This document shows positions 26,647 to 33,314 of a stretch of 33,523 nucleotides of DNA, in pieces. Position 1 is the stretch's first letter. The number at the start of each line of letters is the position of its first letter. Source of the DNA: an uncultured Flavobacteriales bacterium (lineage in GTDB: Bacteria > Bacteroidota > Bacteroidia > Flavobacteriales_D > Sanyastnellaceae); NCBI GenBank assembly GCA_938085105.1, contig CALKGK010000051.1, forward strand, positions 1 to 33,523, written 5' to 3'. The position numbers and the translations under genes are program-made. The notes under the pieces were generated by a model. The model was not told where the DNA came from and did not search any database. It saw only the letters and a program-made list of their open reading frames with translations.

Positions 26647-27147
26647 ATGGAAGTGATCTCAGAAACCGTCGAAGAAAAGAAAAGCATTAGCGATCTCGCC
26701 TTGAAGGTGGGACACGGAAAGCGATTAGCCAATTTCTTTGTAGACAAAATAGCGAGTCTCATCATTGCCGTTGTGATTGTGCTAAGCATCATGCCCACCT
26801 CTTATTTTGAAAGAGACAACCCCATCATGGATTACGTTTTGGAAGCTGCGGCATTGTTGGCTTACTACCTTTTGATTGAAGTTCCTTCCGCCAGAAGTTT
26901 GGGCAAGCTCATCACCAAAACCATTGTGGTGGATGGCGATGGAAACAAGGCCAGCACTTCTCAATTGATTACCCGCTCTTTTTGCCGAATCGTGCCCTTC
27001 GAACACTTCTCCTTCTTGGGGAACGATGCCAGCGGTTGGCACGACAAGTGGTCCAATACCCACCTCATCTTGATGGAAGATTACAAGAAAAAATCCAACT
27101 CTGAAGCTTTGGACAGCATCTTCTTGGAGGACGAAACTGCCAATTAG
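26647..27147 (+). CDS. RDD-family membrane protein
   Basis: A 166-residue protein of the RDD family. The diagnostic N-terminal helix is visible as GKRLANFFVDKIASLIIAVV IVLSIM (residues 24-49, split here for length), with the Arg and Asp that name the family. A second hydrophobic segment (YVLEAAALLAYYLLIEV, ~residues 62-79) and the GKLITKTIVVDGDGNKAS and RSFCRIVPFEHFSFLG motifs follow, as is typical. Role: integral membrane protein of largely unknown function, in some species linked to Na+/H+ exchange. It is divergent from the nucleoside phosphorylase gene, with a 116-nt gap that includes a near-match -7 element (TTTCTTTG, 26619-26626). Confidence 0.9.
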   Translation: MEVISETVEEKKSISDLALKVGHGKRLANFFVDKIASLIIAVVIVLSIMPTSYFERDNPIMDYVLEAAALLAYYLLIEVPSARSLGKLITKTIVVDGDGNKASTSQLITRSFCRIVPFEHFSFLGNDASGWHDKWSNTHLILMEDYKKKSNSEALDSIFLEDETAN

Positions 27148-27378
27148 GCTTGAAAAAATGGGGCTTTGCGACTTTTTGACACCTTACCAAGTTTGGGGTT
27201 TGGAGCTACACTTTGAGTAAAAATCCTTTTATTGAAGGTCATCAGCGGAGCACGAATGTTGCGTTGGGATCCTGAGCGAAGCATTGTGGAATGGAAATCG
27301 CAAGGGTGAACATCTCGAAGCAGCCATGGTTAAATCGTCAATGTTGACGCATACCACTCGCCTCCTTTGATTTGAGCC

Positions 27379-28182
27379 ATGTTAAAAGAAGACCGCAACA
27401 AAATATACGACGCCCTATTGTTCATTGCATTGTTCCTCGGCATTATTTGGGGAGCCTTTTTATTTGAAGAAGTTTTTGGCTGGAGACTCAAGCAGTATGG
27501 TAACCGTCCGCGTCGCATTGAAGGTTTGATTGGAATTTTCACTTCTCCTCTTTTGCATTCCAACCTCAAGCACATTTGGGGCAACACGGTGTCTTTCTTT
27601 ACCCTTTCCGGATTCTTGTTTTTCTTCTACCGTTCCATCGCTTTGAAGGTTTTCCTTTGGATCTATCTAGCGGGTGGGCTTTTGTTGTGGTTAATTGGTG
27701 TTGGCGGAAACCACATTGGTGCGAGTGGCGTTATTTACGGCTTTGCTTCCTTCCTCTTTTTTGCCGGAATCTTCCGAGACAACATGATGCTCCTACGGGT
27801 TTCTTTGGCTGTAGCCTTTTTGTACGGATCTTTGGTTTGGTGGGTACTCCCGATTGAACCGGGCATTTCTTGGGAAGGTCACCTCTCCGGGGCGGTTGTT
27901 GGTTTTGTGCTCTCCTTGGTGCTCCGTAGTGAGGGTCCGAAACGACAACTCTATCAGTGGGAAAAGGACGAAATACTGCAGAAGAAAATGGAGGAAGATC
28001 GTCTGGCCGCAGCTCAAAACTACCTTAACGATTGGGAACAAAAAGGCAAGCCGGCATTAAAGGTTCAAGGTTTGGGCGATGAGAATGAGGAGAACAGCAG
28101 CACCACTTTTGAAGACAAGAGCAGCGGGATTCGCTACATCTATGTGAGCTCCAAGAAGAAAAACCCGAACAAGAAAGCATAA
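27379..28182 (+). CDS. Rhomboid-family intramembrane serine protease
   Basis: A 267-residue integral membrane protease. Six hydrophobic segments are seen. The family hallmarks are HSNLKHIWGNTVSFF (HxNxxHxxGN, helix 2), catalytic S116 in GASGVIYGFASF (helix 4) and H168 in WEGHLSGAVVGF (helix 6). The last ~70 residues form a charged cytoplasmic tail (KKMEEDRLAAAQNYLNDWEQ ... KKKNPNKKA). It is the usual Bacteroidota stand-alone rhomboid; substrates are unknown. About 230 nt separate it from the RDD gene. A bidirectional terminator sits right after the stop, in front of convergent dnaN. Confidence 0.95.
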   Translation: MLKEDRNKIYDALLFIALFLGIIWGAFLFEEVFGWRLKQYGNRPRRIEGLIGIFTSPLLHSNLKHIWGNTVSFFTLSGFLFFFYRSIALKVFLWIYLAGGLLLWLIGVGGNHIGASGVIYGFASFLFFAGIFRDNMMLLRVSLAVAFLYGSLVWWVLPIEPGISWEGHLSGAVVGFVLSLVLRSEGPKRQLYQWEKDEILQKKMEEDRLAAAQNYLNDWEQKGKPALKVQGLGDENEENSSTTFEDKSSGIRYIYVSSKKKNPNKKA

Positions 28183-28183
28183 A

Positions 28184-28208
28184 AAAAGGCGCCTTTCGGA
28201 CGCCTTTT
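28184..28208. terminator. Bidirectional intrinsic terminator between rhomboid gene and dnaN
   Basis: Arms AAAAGGCG (28184-28191) and CGCCTTTT (28201-28208) around a 9-nt loop; A- and T-rich flanks give a T run in both directions. It lies just after the rhomboid stop (28182) and 26 nt after the dnaN stop (28234, minus strand), so it can end both transcripts. Confidence 0.88.
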
Positions 28209-28233
28209 CTTCAATCATTATTTTCGTTTGCTT

Positions 28234-29355
28234 TTAGCTGTTGAGCATCACAGGCATCACCAACATCAGCATGTCTTCACTGGCCTCATCGCTTTCTGCT
28301 GGAAGGATGATTCCCGCTCTGTTTGGAGCACTCAATTCCATCACGATGTTATCTGTTGTGAGGTTGGAAAGCATGTCCATCACAAAACGTGAGTTGAACC
28401 CGATCTCCATGTCTTCACCTTGGTAGCTGCAAGTCAGGCGCTCGTTCGCCTCGTTAGCAAAATCCAAATCTTCTGCTGAAATCGACAATTCACTGCCTGA
28501 AATCTTCAAACGCACTTGGTGAGTGGTTTTGTTGGCGAAGATGGAAACACGCTTGATGGACTTGAGCAAGTCTTCTCTCCCTACCGTCAATTTATTTGGA
28601 TTGTCCTTCGGGATTACCGCCTCGTAGTTCGGATATTTCCCTTCAATCAAACGACACATCAAGGTAATTTGATCGAAAGTGAACAATGCATTGGCATCGG
28701 TGTAAGAAATCTTGATCGGTTCTTCAGCGCTGGCTGCGTTGTTTTTCAAAAGCGTCAATGGCTTCTTCGGAACAATCAAACTTCTGGTTCCAGGTGCTTG
28801 AACATCGGTTCTCGCATAGCGCACCAAACGGTGAGCATCCGTGGCCACAAAACGAGCACTTTCTGCAGACAATTCGAAGAGCAAACCACTCATTACCGGA
28901 CGAAGGTCGTCATTCCCAGCAGCAAACAAGGTGCTGTTGATGGCCTTCACCAAAGTATCTCCATCCATCACCATTTCTTCTTCACCTTCCAAGCTTGGCG
29001 CTTTTGGAAACTCATCTCCATTGGCTCCGGTCAGCTTGTATTTACCAAAATCACAGCTGATTTCGATAGCAAAGGTTTTTGGATCGATGGTGAAGGTCAA
29101 AGGCTGGGTTGGAAAAGCCTTGAGCGTGTCGATCAAAATTTTAGCAGGAATGGCAATCGTTCCCTCTTCATCTGCTTTCACGTCCATTTTTGTGGTCATG
29201 GTCGTTTCCAAATCCGAAGCTGAAATAACGGCTTGGTTTGGGCTGATCTCGAACAAAAAGTTGTCGAGAATTGGAAGCGTATTACTGGTATTGAGCACTC
29301 CGCTCAACATTTGTAGCTGCCTGAGCAGTACATTACTGGTTACAATGAACTTCAT
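28234..29355 (-). CDS. dnaN: DNA polymerase III beta subunit (sliding clamp)
   Basis: A 373-residue DnaN clamp, which encircles DNA and tethers the replicative polymerase. It opens MKFIVTSNVLLRQLQMLSGV, typical of the family, with TLPILDNFLFEI and the three-domain layout: TMTTKMDVKADEEGTIAIPAKILIDTLKAF (domain 1), SGLLFELSAESARFVATDAHRLV (domain 2) and KTTHQVRLKISGSELSISAEDLDFANEANE (domain 3), ending DMLMLVMPVML. Length matches the family. The ATG at 29355 is chosen over upstream codons that would add 20 residues crossing its own promoter. dnaA, recF and gyrB are not in this window, so there is no oriC-type cluster here, as is common in Bacteroidota. Confidence 0.97.
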   Translation of the reverse strand: MKFIVTSNVLLRQLQMLSGVLNTSNTLPILDNFLFEISPNQAVISASDLETTMTTKMDVKADEEGTIAIPAKILIDTLKAFPTQPLTFTIDPKTFAIEISCDFGKYKLTGANGDEFPKAPSLEGEEEMVMDGDTLVKAINSTLFAAGNDDLRPVMSGLLFELSAESARFVATDAHRLVRYARTDVQAPGTRSLIVPKKPLTLLKNNAASAEEPIKISYTDANALFTFDQITLMCRLIEGKYPNYEAVIPKDNPNKLTVGREDLLKSIKRVSIFANKTTHQVRLKISGSELSISAEDLDFANEANERLTCSYQGEDMEIGFNSRFVMDMLSNLTTDNIVMELSAPNRAGIILPAESDEASEDMLMLVMPVMLNS

Positions 29356-29375
29356 ATTACCGATTTTACGGGGAG

Positions 29376-29407
29376 CAAATATACCTTTTACCGCGAAAGG
29401 AGCACAA
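29376..29407 (-). promoter_or_regulatory. Canonical Bacteroidota promoter of dnaN
   Basis: On the minus strand: -33 TTG (29407-29405), a 21-nt spacer, then TATATTTG (29383-29376), an exact TAnnTTTG. Spacing and both elements fit the primary-sigma consensus. The leader to the ATG at 29355 is short (about 15 nt). A 9-bp inverted repeat lies directly over its upstream side. Confidence 0.7.
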
Positions 29408-29475
29408 GTATTCAAAGCACTAGTTTTTCACATTTTTATCGCTAAGCTCCTTTCTTTTGTGATTGCGGCCTTTCC

Positions 29476-31062
29476 TCATCGTATGATCTTGATCAAAAGT
29501 GGCGGTAATTTGATGGTCCTCCCGTCGTTCCCCACCACGATGATTTCTTCGAAATACACGCTGTTTCCCGGACGAGCACTCAATATGAAGGTACGTAGAT
29601 CTTCCGTGAAACGGTTGCTTGTTCCCGATCGCTCCCGCGAGTTGGCTCCGTCGCTAATCACCACATTGAAGCTTTTCAACTTGGGTTTTGCCAAATTGAA
29701 GATGAAATCTTTGTCGTATTCCACAATGAGGTTCTGAACGGCGAGGTCGCTCACTTTCATTTTTCCACTTCCCGTGATGTTTTGGATTCGGGCTTTGGGA
29801 TCGGGAAGGGATTTGATTCTGAATTGTTCTTGGTTCATGTTGGTCCAAGTTCCATCAACTTTCGCTTGAACGGTAATGTTCAAATTCCCACTGCTGCTTT
29901 GGTTCAACACCAAATTGTATTTCCCTGAACTTACTTTTTCCAGTTGATGATTTCCATCCACCAACATCCTCACCTCATCTCCCCCAAACCCGGGAACAGA
30001 CACCGAAAAGGGGTTTTCCACGCCCTTGTAAACCACATTCATTGCTGTGGCGGCGATGCTTGCCGATGGTGCGACCACGTTGAATTCCGACTCAAAGGGA
30101 AAACTTTTCACTTGTCCTTGATTGTTCACCACTTCAATGGCGCCCGCATACTGCTTCATACCCACTCCAACATTGGGCAGAGTGTATTTTCCGCTTCCAG
30201 CTTCTACTTCGAGGTATTGTTTACTGCCATCGGCGTTCAAAACATACATTTTGGGCGATGTACTGGAACTGAATGCCCCAAGAAACACCGAGGCTTCGTA
30301 ATCTTGTCCACGCACCAAGTAACTCGATTTGGGTATCACCCTCGCCACAACGGTGTCCACAGGGATATCGTCTTGCACCACTTGCGACAAGAGTTGTCCT
30401 ACGGCATTGTACTCCAAATTCAAGAGGTCGTTTTTCACTTTGTCGTGCAAGGCAATCACGGCGGCCAGCGGCACATCATAATAACTGTGCTTTTCCCACT
30501 CGCGAATTTGTCCCTCCACCACCTTGTCTTTGAAGGCAAAAGCGTTTTGATGACTCGGCAAGCGGAATTTGGCCATGCTTTGGGAGATCTTTTCTTCGAG
30601 TTGCTGTATGCGCTCCTTCAGCACACGAGCTTGTCCTTTTTCGAGGTCTTCATTGGGTCCGACCATCAAATTGGTGGAAACATCGTACAAATCTTTCTTT
30701 TCGATGAAAGCCAGTTGAATGGTATCTGCCTCCTGCAAAGTCAGTCCTTCCGTTTCGGAAATCATCATTTGGTTGAGGGAGTCGATGAATTCGATCAGCT
30801 TTTGGGTTTCTGATCGAATTTCTGATGCTGCTTTGTGATAGGGTTTCACCTTGGCTTCGTCCATTTTCAGGGAGAAATCAAAGGAAGACCACAGTGCTTC
30901 GTTGCGCGATTCTGCCAAGGAGGCACTTTCGAGCAAACCTTCATCAATCACCACAAAGGCGTCGAGAATTTCGCGTTGAACATTGAGTGCTAACATTGCC
31001 GTGAGTACGAGGTACATCATGCCAATCATTTTTTGTCGGGCCGACATCTTTTTCTCTGCCAT
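29476..31062 (-). CDS. gldM: Gliding motility / T9SS core protein GldM
   Basis: A 528-residue GldM (PorM) homologue. GldM and GldL form the proton-driven motor of the type IX secretion system, with GldM spanning the periplasm. The opening MSARQKMIGMMYLVLTAMLALN (residues 6-27) is the conserved single transmembrane helix. A long helical periplasmic domain follows (to about 210), then Ig-like domains (LVRGQDYEASVFLGAFSS, FPFESEFNVVAPSASIAATAMN) and the conserved C-terminus (RIQNITGSGKMKVSDL ... LPPLLIKIIR). The start at 31062 matches family length; the upstream TTG is not used. It stands alone: no gldK, gldL or gldN flank it, unlike the usual gldKLMN operon. Confidence 0.93.
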   Translation of the reverse strand: MAEKKMSARQKMIGMMYLVLTAMLALNVQREILDAFVVIDEGLLESASLAESRNEALWSSFDFSLKMDEAKVKPYHKAASEIRSETQKLIEFIDSLNQMMISETEGLTLQEADTIQLAFIEKKDLYDVSTNLMVGPNEDLEKGQARVLKERIQQLEEKISQSMAKFRLPSHQNAFAFKDKVVEGQIREWEKHSYYDVPLAAVIALHDKVKNDLLNLEYNAVGQLLSQVVQDDIPVDTVVARVIPKSSYLVRGQDYEASVFLGAFSSSTSPKMYVLNADGSKQYLEVEAGSGKYTLPNVGVGMKQYAGAIEVVNNQGQVKSFPFESEFNVVAPSASIAATAMNVVYKGVENPFSVSVPGFGGDEVRMLVDGNHQLEKVSSGKYNLVLNQSSSGNLNITVQAKVDGTWTNMNQEQFRIKSLPDPKARIQNITGSGKMKVSDLAVQNLIVEYDKDFIFNLAKPKLKSFNVVISDGANSRERSGTSNRFTEDLRTFILSARPGNSVYFEEIIVVGNDGRTIKLPPLLIKIIR

Positions 31063-31292
31063 CTTCAAATCATTTAAAAGTGAAACCAAGGAAATGTGCT
31101 TCGCGAAACAAGTTCATCCCCCTTGTTCCAGTTTTGTAGGAAGGGATACTTGAACTGAAGCACTACTAATCATGCAATGATGAAATGACTGAAAAGGAAC
31201 AGGAAAGGATTTTATTTTCAGAGAGAAACAACCTTTTTGCTTAAATTCACATCTTTGAAATGAAGGGATGATTTATATCCCTCCGAAAACAA

Positions 31293-31661
31293 ATGCAGAA
31301 AACCATGAAAACGTTACTTCTTACTTTCGGATTGTTGCTTGCAAGCAGCGGATTATTTGCTCAAATGTCAGTAAACAATGGAGAAATCCGTGTTGAAGTG
31401 TCAGAGAACTCTACTCGAAACGAATTGCTTGAAATCCGTCAAGCGCTTGCTGAATACAACATCGATTTCCGCTACAACGGCGTGAAATGGGCGGATGAAT
31501 TGTTGAAGTCGATTGGTTTGCAAGTCATTGCCGAAGACGGCAGAACCCGCGAATTTGTGCTTCCACAGATGAACGCCAATAGCAAAATTGTTTTGATTTA
31601 CCGTTTTGAAAGTTTGGACGAAGCTGATTTTTGCTTGGGACTGGAAGGCGCTTGTGAATAG
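31293..31661 (+). CDS. Small secreted protein resembling a Bacteroidota 'ELxxIxxxL..I.F.Y' repeat domain
   Basis: A 122-residue exported protein. The signal peptide is MKTLLLTFGLLLASSGLFAQ (a second ATG at 31305 gives exactly this; the ATG at 31293 adds MQKT). The mature region has STRNELLEIRQALAEYNIDFRYNGVKW followed by LQVIAEDGRTREFVL, which to my eye resembles the T..EL..I...L...gI.F.Y..vk.....I..I motif found in C-terminal parts of Bacteroidota BlaR1/M56-type proteins. That match is from memory and unproven. It then ends in FCLGLEGACE with two cysteines. It is monocistronic: a strong terminator follows and gldM is divergent. Confidence 0.78.
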   Translation: MQKTMKTLLLTFGLLLASSGLFAQMSVNNGEIRVEVSENSTRNELLEIRQALAEYNIDFRYNGVKWADELLKSIGLQVIAEDGRTREFVLPQMNANSKIVLIYRFESLDEADFCLGLEGACE

Positions 31662-31685
31662 CACTGTACAAAGACATTTTTTGAG

Positions 31686-31716
31686 AAGACGAGCTTGAGG
31701 GTTCGTCTTTTTTTTT
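31686..31716 (+). terminator. Intrinsic terminator after the small secreted protein gene
   Basis: AAGACGA (31686-31692) and TCGTCTT (31703-31709) form the stem, with a T run from 31708 to 31716 (nine T). It starts 24 nt after the stop at 31661. Confidence 0.85.
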
Positions 31717-32011
31717 GTGCGTATTTGAAGGACAACATCAATTGGTTCGAAACAACGCGCGTCATTCCTGCATGCCATTTCAAGCGGTGTTTTTTATCTA
31801 CCAGAGGCCAAGCATCAGTAAGTTCAAAGCTTTTCAATCTCCTGCTTTTAAAAACCCAAGCATTCCCCCCATAAGATCAAAGCGCTCCACACTTCCTCAT
31901 CCGTGTTAGGAGCAATTCTTAAAAAAATATAACTTTAAGGCTCATGTTGTTGTGCAAATGGACAGCGACGAATTAAATTCATTAAACCCTAACTTTTTAA
32001 CCTATCTTTTA
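31717..32011. other. Gene-free stretch between terminator and lipoprotein gene
   Basis: About 295 bases without a credible gene. Short frames on both strands are present but have no start context, signal peptide or conserved-looking motif. A near-match -7 element (TAACTTTA, 31930-31937; last base differs from TAnnTTTG) lies 74 nt before the lipoprotein ATG and is the best candidate for its promoter. Confidence 0.5.
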
Positions 32012-32542
32012 ATGAAAACACTCAAAAAAGCAAGTTACATTCTTCTTGTAACCTTAACGAGCATCGCAATTTCTTGCTCTCCAGACGACGGAGCAACCGG
32101 ACCTCAAGGACCTGCCGGAATGGATGGCAATGCCAATGTGCGCAACATCACCTTTGATGCCTCTAATTTTGCAGGTACCTTCTCGGATGTCCTCATTCCT
32201 GAATTAACCCAAGAAGTACTCGAAAATGATGCGCTACTCACCTATCTTAACGACGGCACACTTTGGTTTCCAGTACCTTGTCCGGCAGAATCTTACGGTT
32301 TTGACCTTGCCGTAGATGTGAACTACGATATTGGCCTCGTTTCCTTTGATTATGCAGATGCAACGGGCACAAGTGTCGATATATTTGCCGGTGAGCTTCA
32401 ATCTGGCAGACTCATCATTATCGAATCGACCAGCTCAACAACGAGAGGAAATCAGTTTGATATCGCCAAAGAACTACGAGATAAAGGGGTTGACATCAAC
32501 AACTATTATGAAGTTTGTGATTATTTCAACCTGGAATATTAA
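32012..32542 (+). CDS. Lipoprotein with a short collagen-like Gly-X-Y segment
   Basis: A 176-residue predicted lipoprotein. The signal is MKTLKKASYILLVTLTSIAI with lipobox SC (Cys at 22). Directly after it comes SPDDGATGPQGPAGMDGNA, containing four to five Gly-X-Y triplets of collagen type. The rest (NITFDASNFAGTF, LWFPVPCPAESYGFDLAVDVNYDI, IFAGELQSGRLIIIESTS, YYEVCDYFNLEY) is an unrecognised beta-rich domain seen in many Bacteroidota 'collagen-like' lipoproteins. A GTG at 31952 would add 20 residues ahead of the signal peptide and is rejected. Surface or periplasmic function is unknown. A strong terminator follows. Confidence 0.82.
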   Translation: MKTLKKASYILLVTLTSIAISCSPDDGATGPQGPAGMDGNANVRNITFDASNFAGTFSDVLIPELTQEVLENDALLTYLNDGTLWFPVPCPAESYGFDLAVDVNYDIGLVSFDYADATGTSVDIFAGELQSGRLIIIESTSSTTRGNQFDIAKELRDKGVDINNYYEVCDYFNLEY

Positions 32543-32561
32543 ACCGGACACCACCGAAAGA

Positions 32562-32591
32562 AAAACCGAAGCATTGACTTCGGTTTTTTTT
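32562..32591 (+). terminator. Strong intrinsic terminator after the collagen-like lipoprotein gene
   Basis: Arms AAAACCGAAG (32562-32571) and CTTCGGTTTT (32578-32587) with a 6-nt loop CATTGA, running into eight T (32584-32591). It begins 20 nt after the stop at 32542. Confidence 0.92.
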
Positions 32592-32651
32592 GCATTTTTC
32601 TCAAGTTCCGAATGGCGCAAGACATCAACTCCCCACCAACTTCCCCCAAAC

Positions 32652-32816
32652 CTACTCCACCGCATCCTCACTTACCTGAGCCAAATTTCCTTGATAAAAA
32701 CGGTAATCGCGTAATTCGTCGAGGATGATTTCGTAGGCGGTGTTGGGGTGTTTTTGTCTGAGCAAAGTGGGCAGAGATGGTAATGCTTTCGAGGAGAGCA
32801 ATAAGACCTGCTCTTG
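32652..32816 (-). pseudogene. Broken 3' remnant of a protein gene
   Basis: On the minus strand a 54-codon frame without an ATG ends at TAG (32654-32652). Its last part reads LRQKHPNTAYEIILDELRDY followed by RFYQGNLAQVSEDAVE, which has balanced, protein-like composition unlike noise. The frame is closed upstream by a stop at about 32817-32819; neighbouring minus frames continue upstream with weaker peptides, so frameshifts or truncation are likely. I do not recognise the family. It may be a degenerated gene from a mobile or cassette region, or a chance open frame. Confidence 0.35.
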
Positions 32817-33219
32817 CTAAGGATGCTCGTGCCGCAGTCTTGTTTTTCTTCAGGGAGCGTGTAAATGGAGCTCATGTTCTCTGGGGCGTCAGCTCCATCA
32901 TCCCAAAAGCACCTCTGCGGGGATTCCGAATTCTTTGTTCGCTCACTTGTCCGCCCAAGCTTATTTCTCTACAGCGACAAAAAAATTGCCCCATCACATA
33001 AGCACATCAGCAAAAACTTCATAAATTACTGCCACGCTATCGGCAAGCGCAAGATCTTCTGAGACTCAAGCAATGTAGTGCCCCTTTCTGTTCTGAATGG
33101 GCGCCTTTTTCAAGAGCTTTATTGGGTTTTGTTTTTTGGGTGATGGCCCTTGGGCTGGTGTTTCGTGCTTTTTTGCTTTTGGGTGAAAATTGGATGGGAT
33201 GCTGGTTGTAGGATTAGAC
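32817..33219. other. Gene-poor, probably degraded stretch
   Basis: No credible intact gene on either strand. Scattered minus-strand pieces, such as VSEDLALADSVAVIYEVFAD near 33000-33060, look protein-like but are closed by stops. A weak hairpin at about 33078-33104 (GTGCCC...GGGCGC, one G-T pair) followed by five T could be a terminator on the plus strand. Composition becomes T-rich (33115-33190). Confidence 0.4.
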
Positions 33220-33304
33220 GTTTAATTCTACGGCTGTGAGGCTCGTGAAATGAATAAGTTATAATGGTGATATGAGCAATTGCTCATAGCCGCTTGTTAT
33301 ATGC
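33220..33304 (+). mobile_element. attC-like recombination site (integron cassette element)
   Basis: Two 10-bp arms, CGGCTGTGAG (33231-33240) and CTCATAGCCG (33283-33292), are inverted repeats with one mismatch. Outside them lie GTTTAAT (33220-33226; 6 of 7 to RYYYAAC) and GTTATAT (33296-33302, resembling GTTRRRY but with a T at one purine position). The order R''-L''-L'-R' and the overall length of ~83 nt are those of attC sites. A perfect 18-bp palindrome (33271-33288) overlaps the right arm. An ORF starts 13 nt after the right box, as in gene cassettes. No integrase or second site is visible, so this is a candidate. Confidence 0.45.
33271..33288. repeat. Perfect 18-bp palindrome TATGAGCAATTGCTCATA
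   Basis: The two 9-base halves are exact reverse complements with no spacer. It sits inside the attC-like element and shares CTCATA with the right arm of the larger inverted repeat, so the two hairpins would compete in single-stranded DNA. Confidence 0.8.
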
Positions 33305-33314
33305 AATAAGAGAG

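Noticed and set aside
27148-27378. Possible small gene or RNA between the RDD and rhomboid genes
   Set aside because: Only short frames (such as one of 17 codons at about 27257) and no stable hairpin or conserved-looking motif; treated as plain intergenic sequence.
28234-29475. Replication origin near dnaN
   Set aside because: No DnaA-box cluster and no dnaA, recF or gyr genes; dnaN is often unlinked to the origin in Bacteroidota.
28516-29737. Long plus-strand frames antisense to dnaN and the end of gldM
   Set aside because: Both sense genes are unmistakable; the frames are antisense shadows spanning two genes.
29944-30813. 289-codon plus-strand frame antisense to gldM
   Set aside because: His-rich shadow peptide with no motif; gldM is clear on the other strand.
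31715-31909. 64-codon plus-strand frame after the terminator
   Set aside because: It starts in the T run of a terminator and has no coding character.
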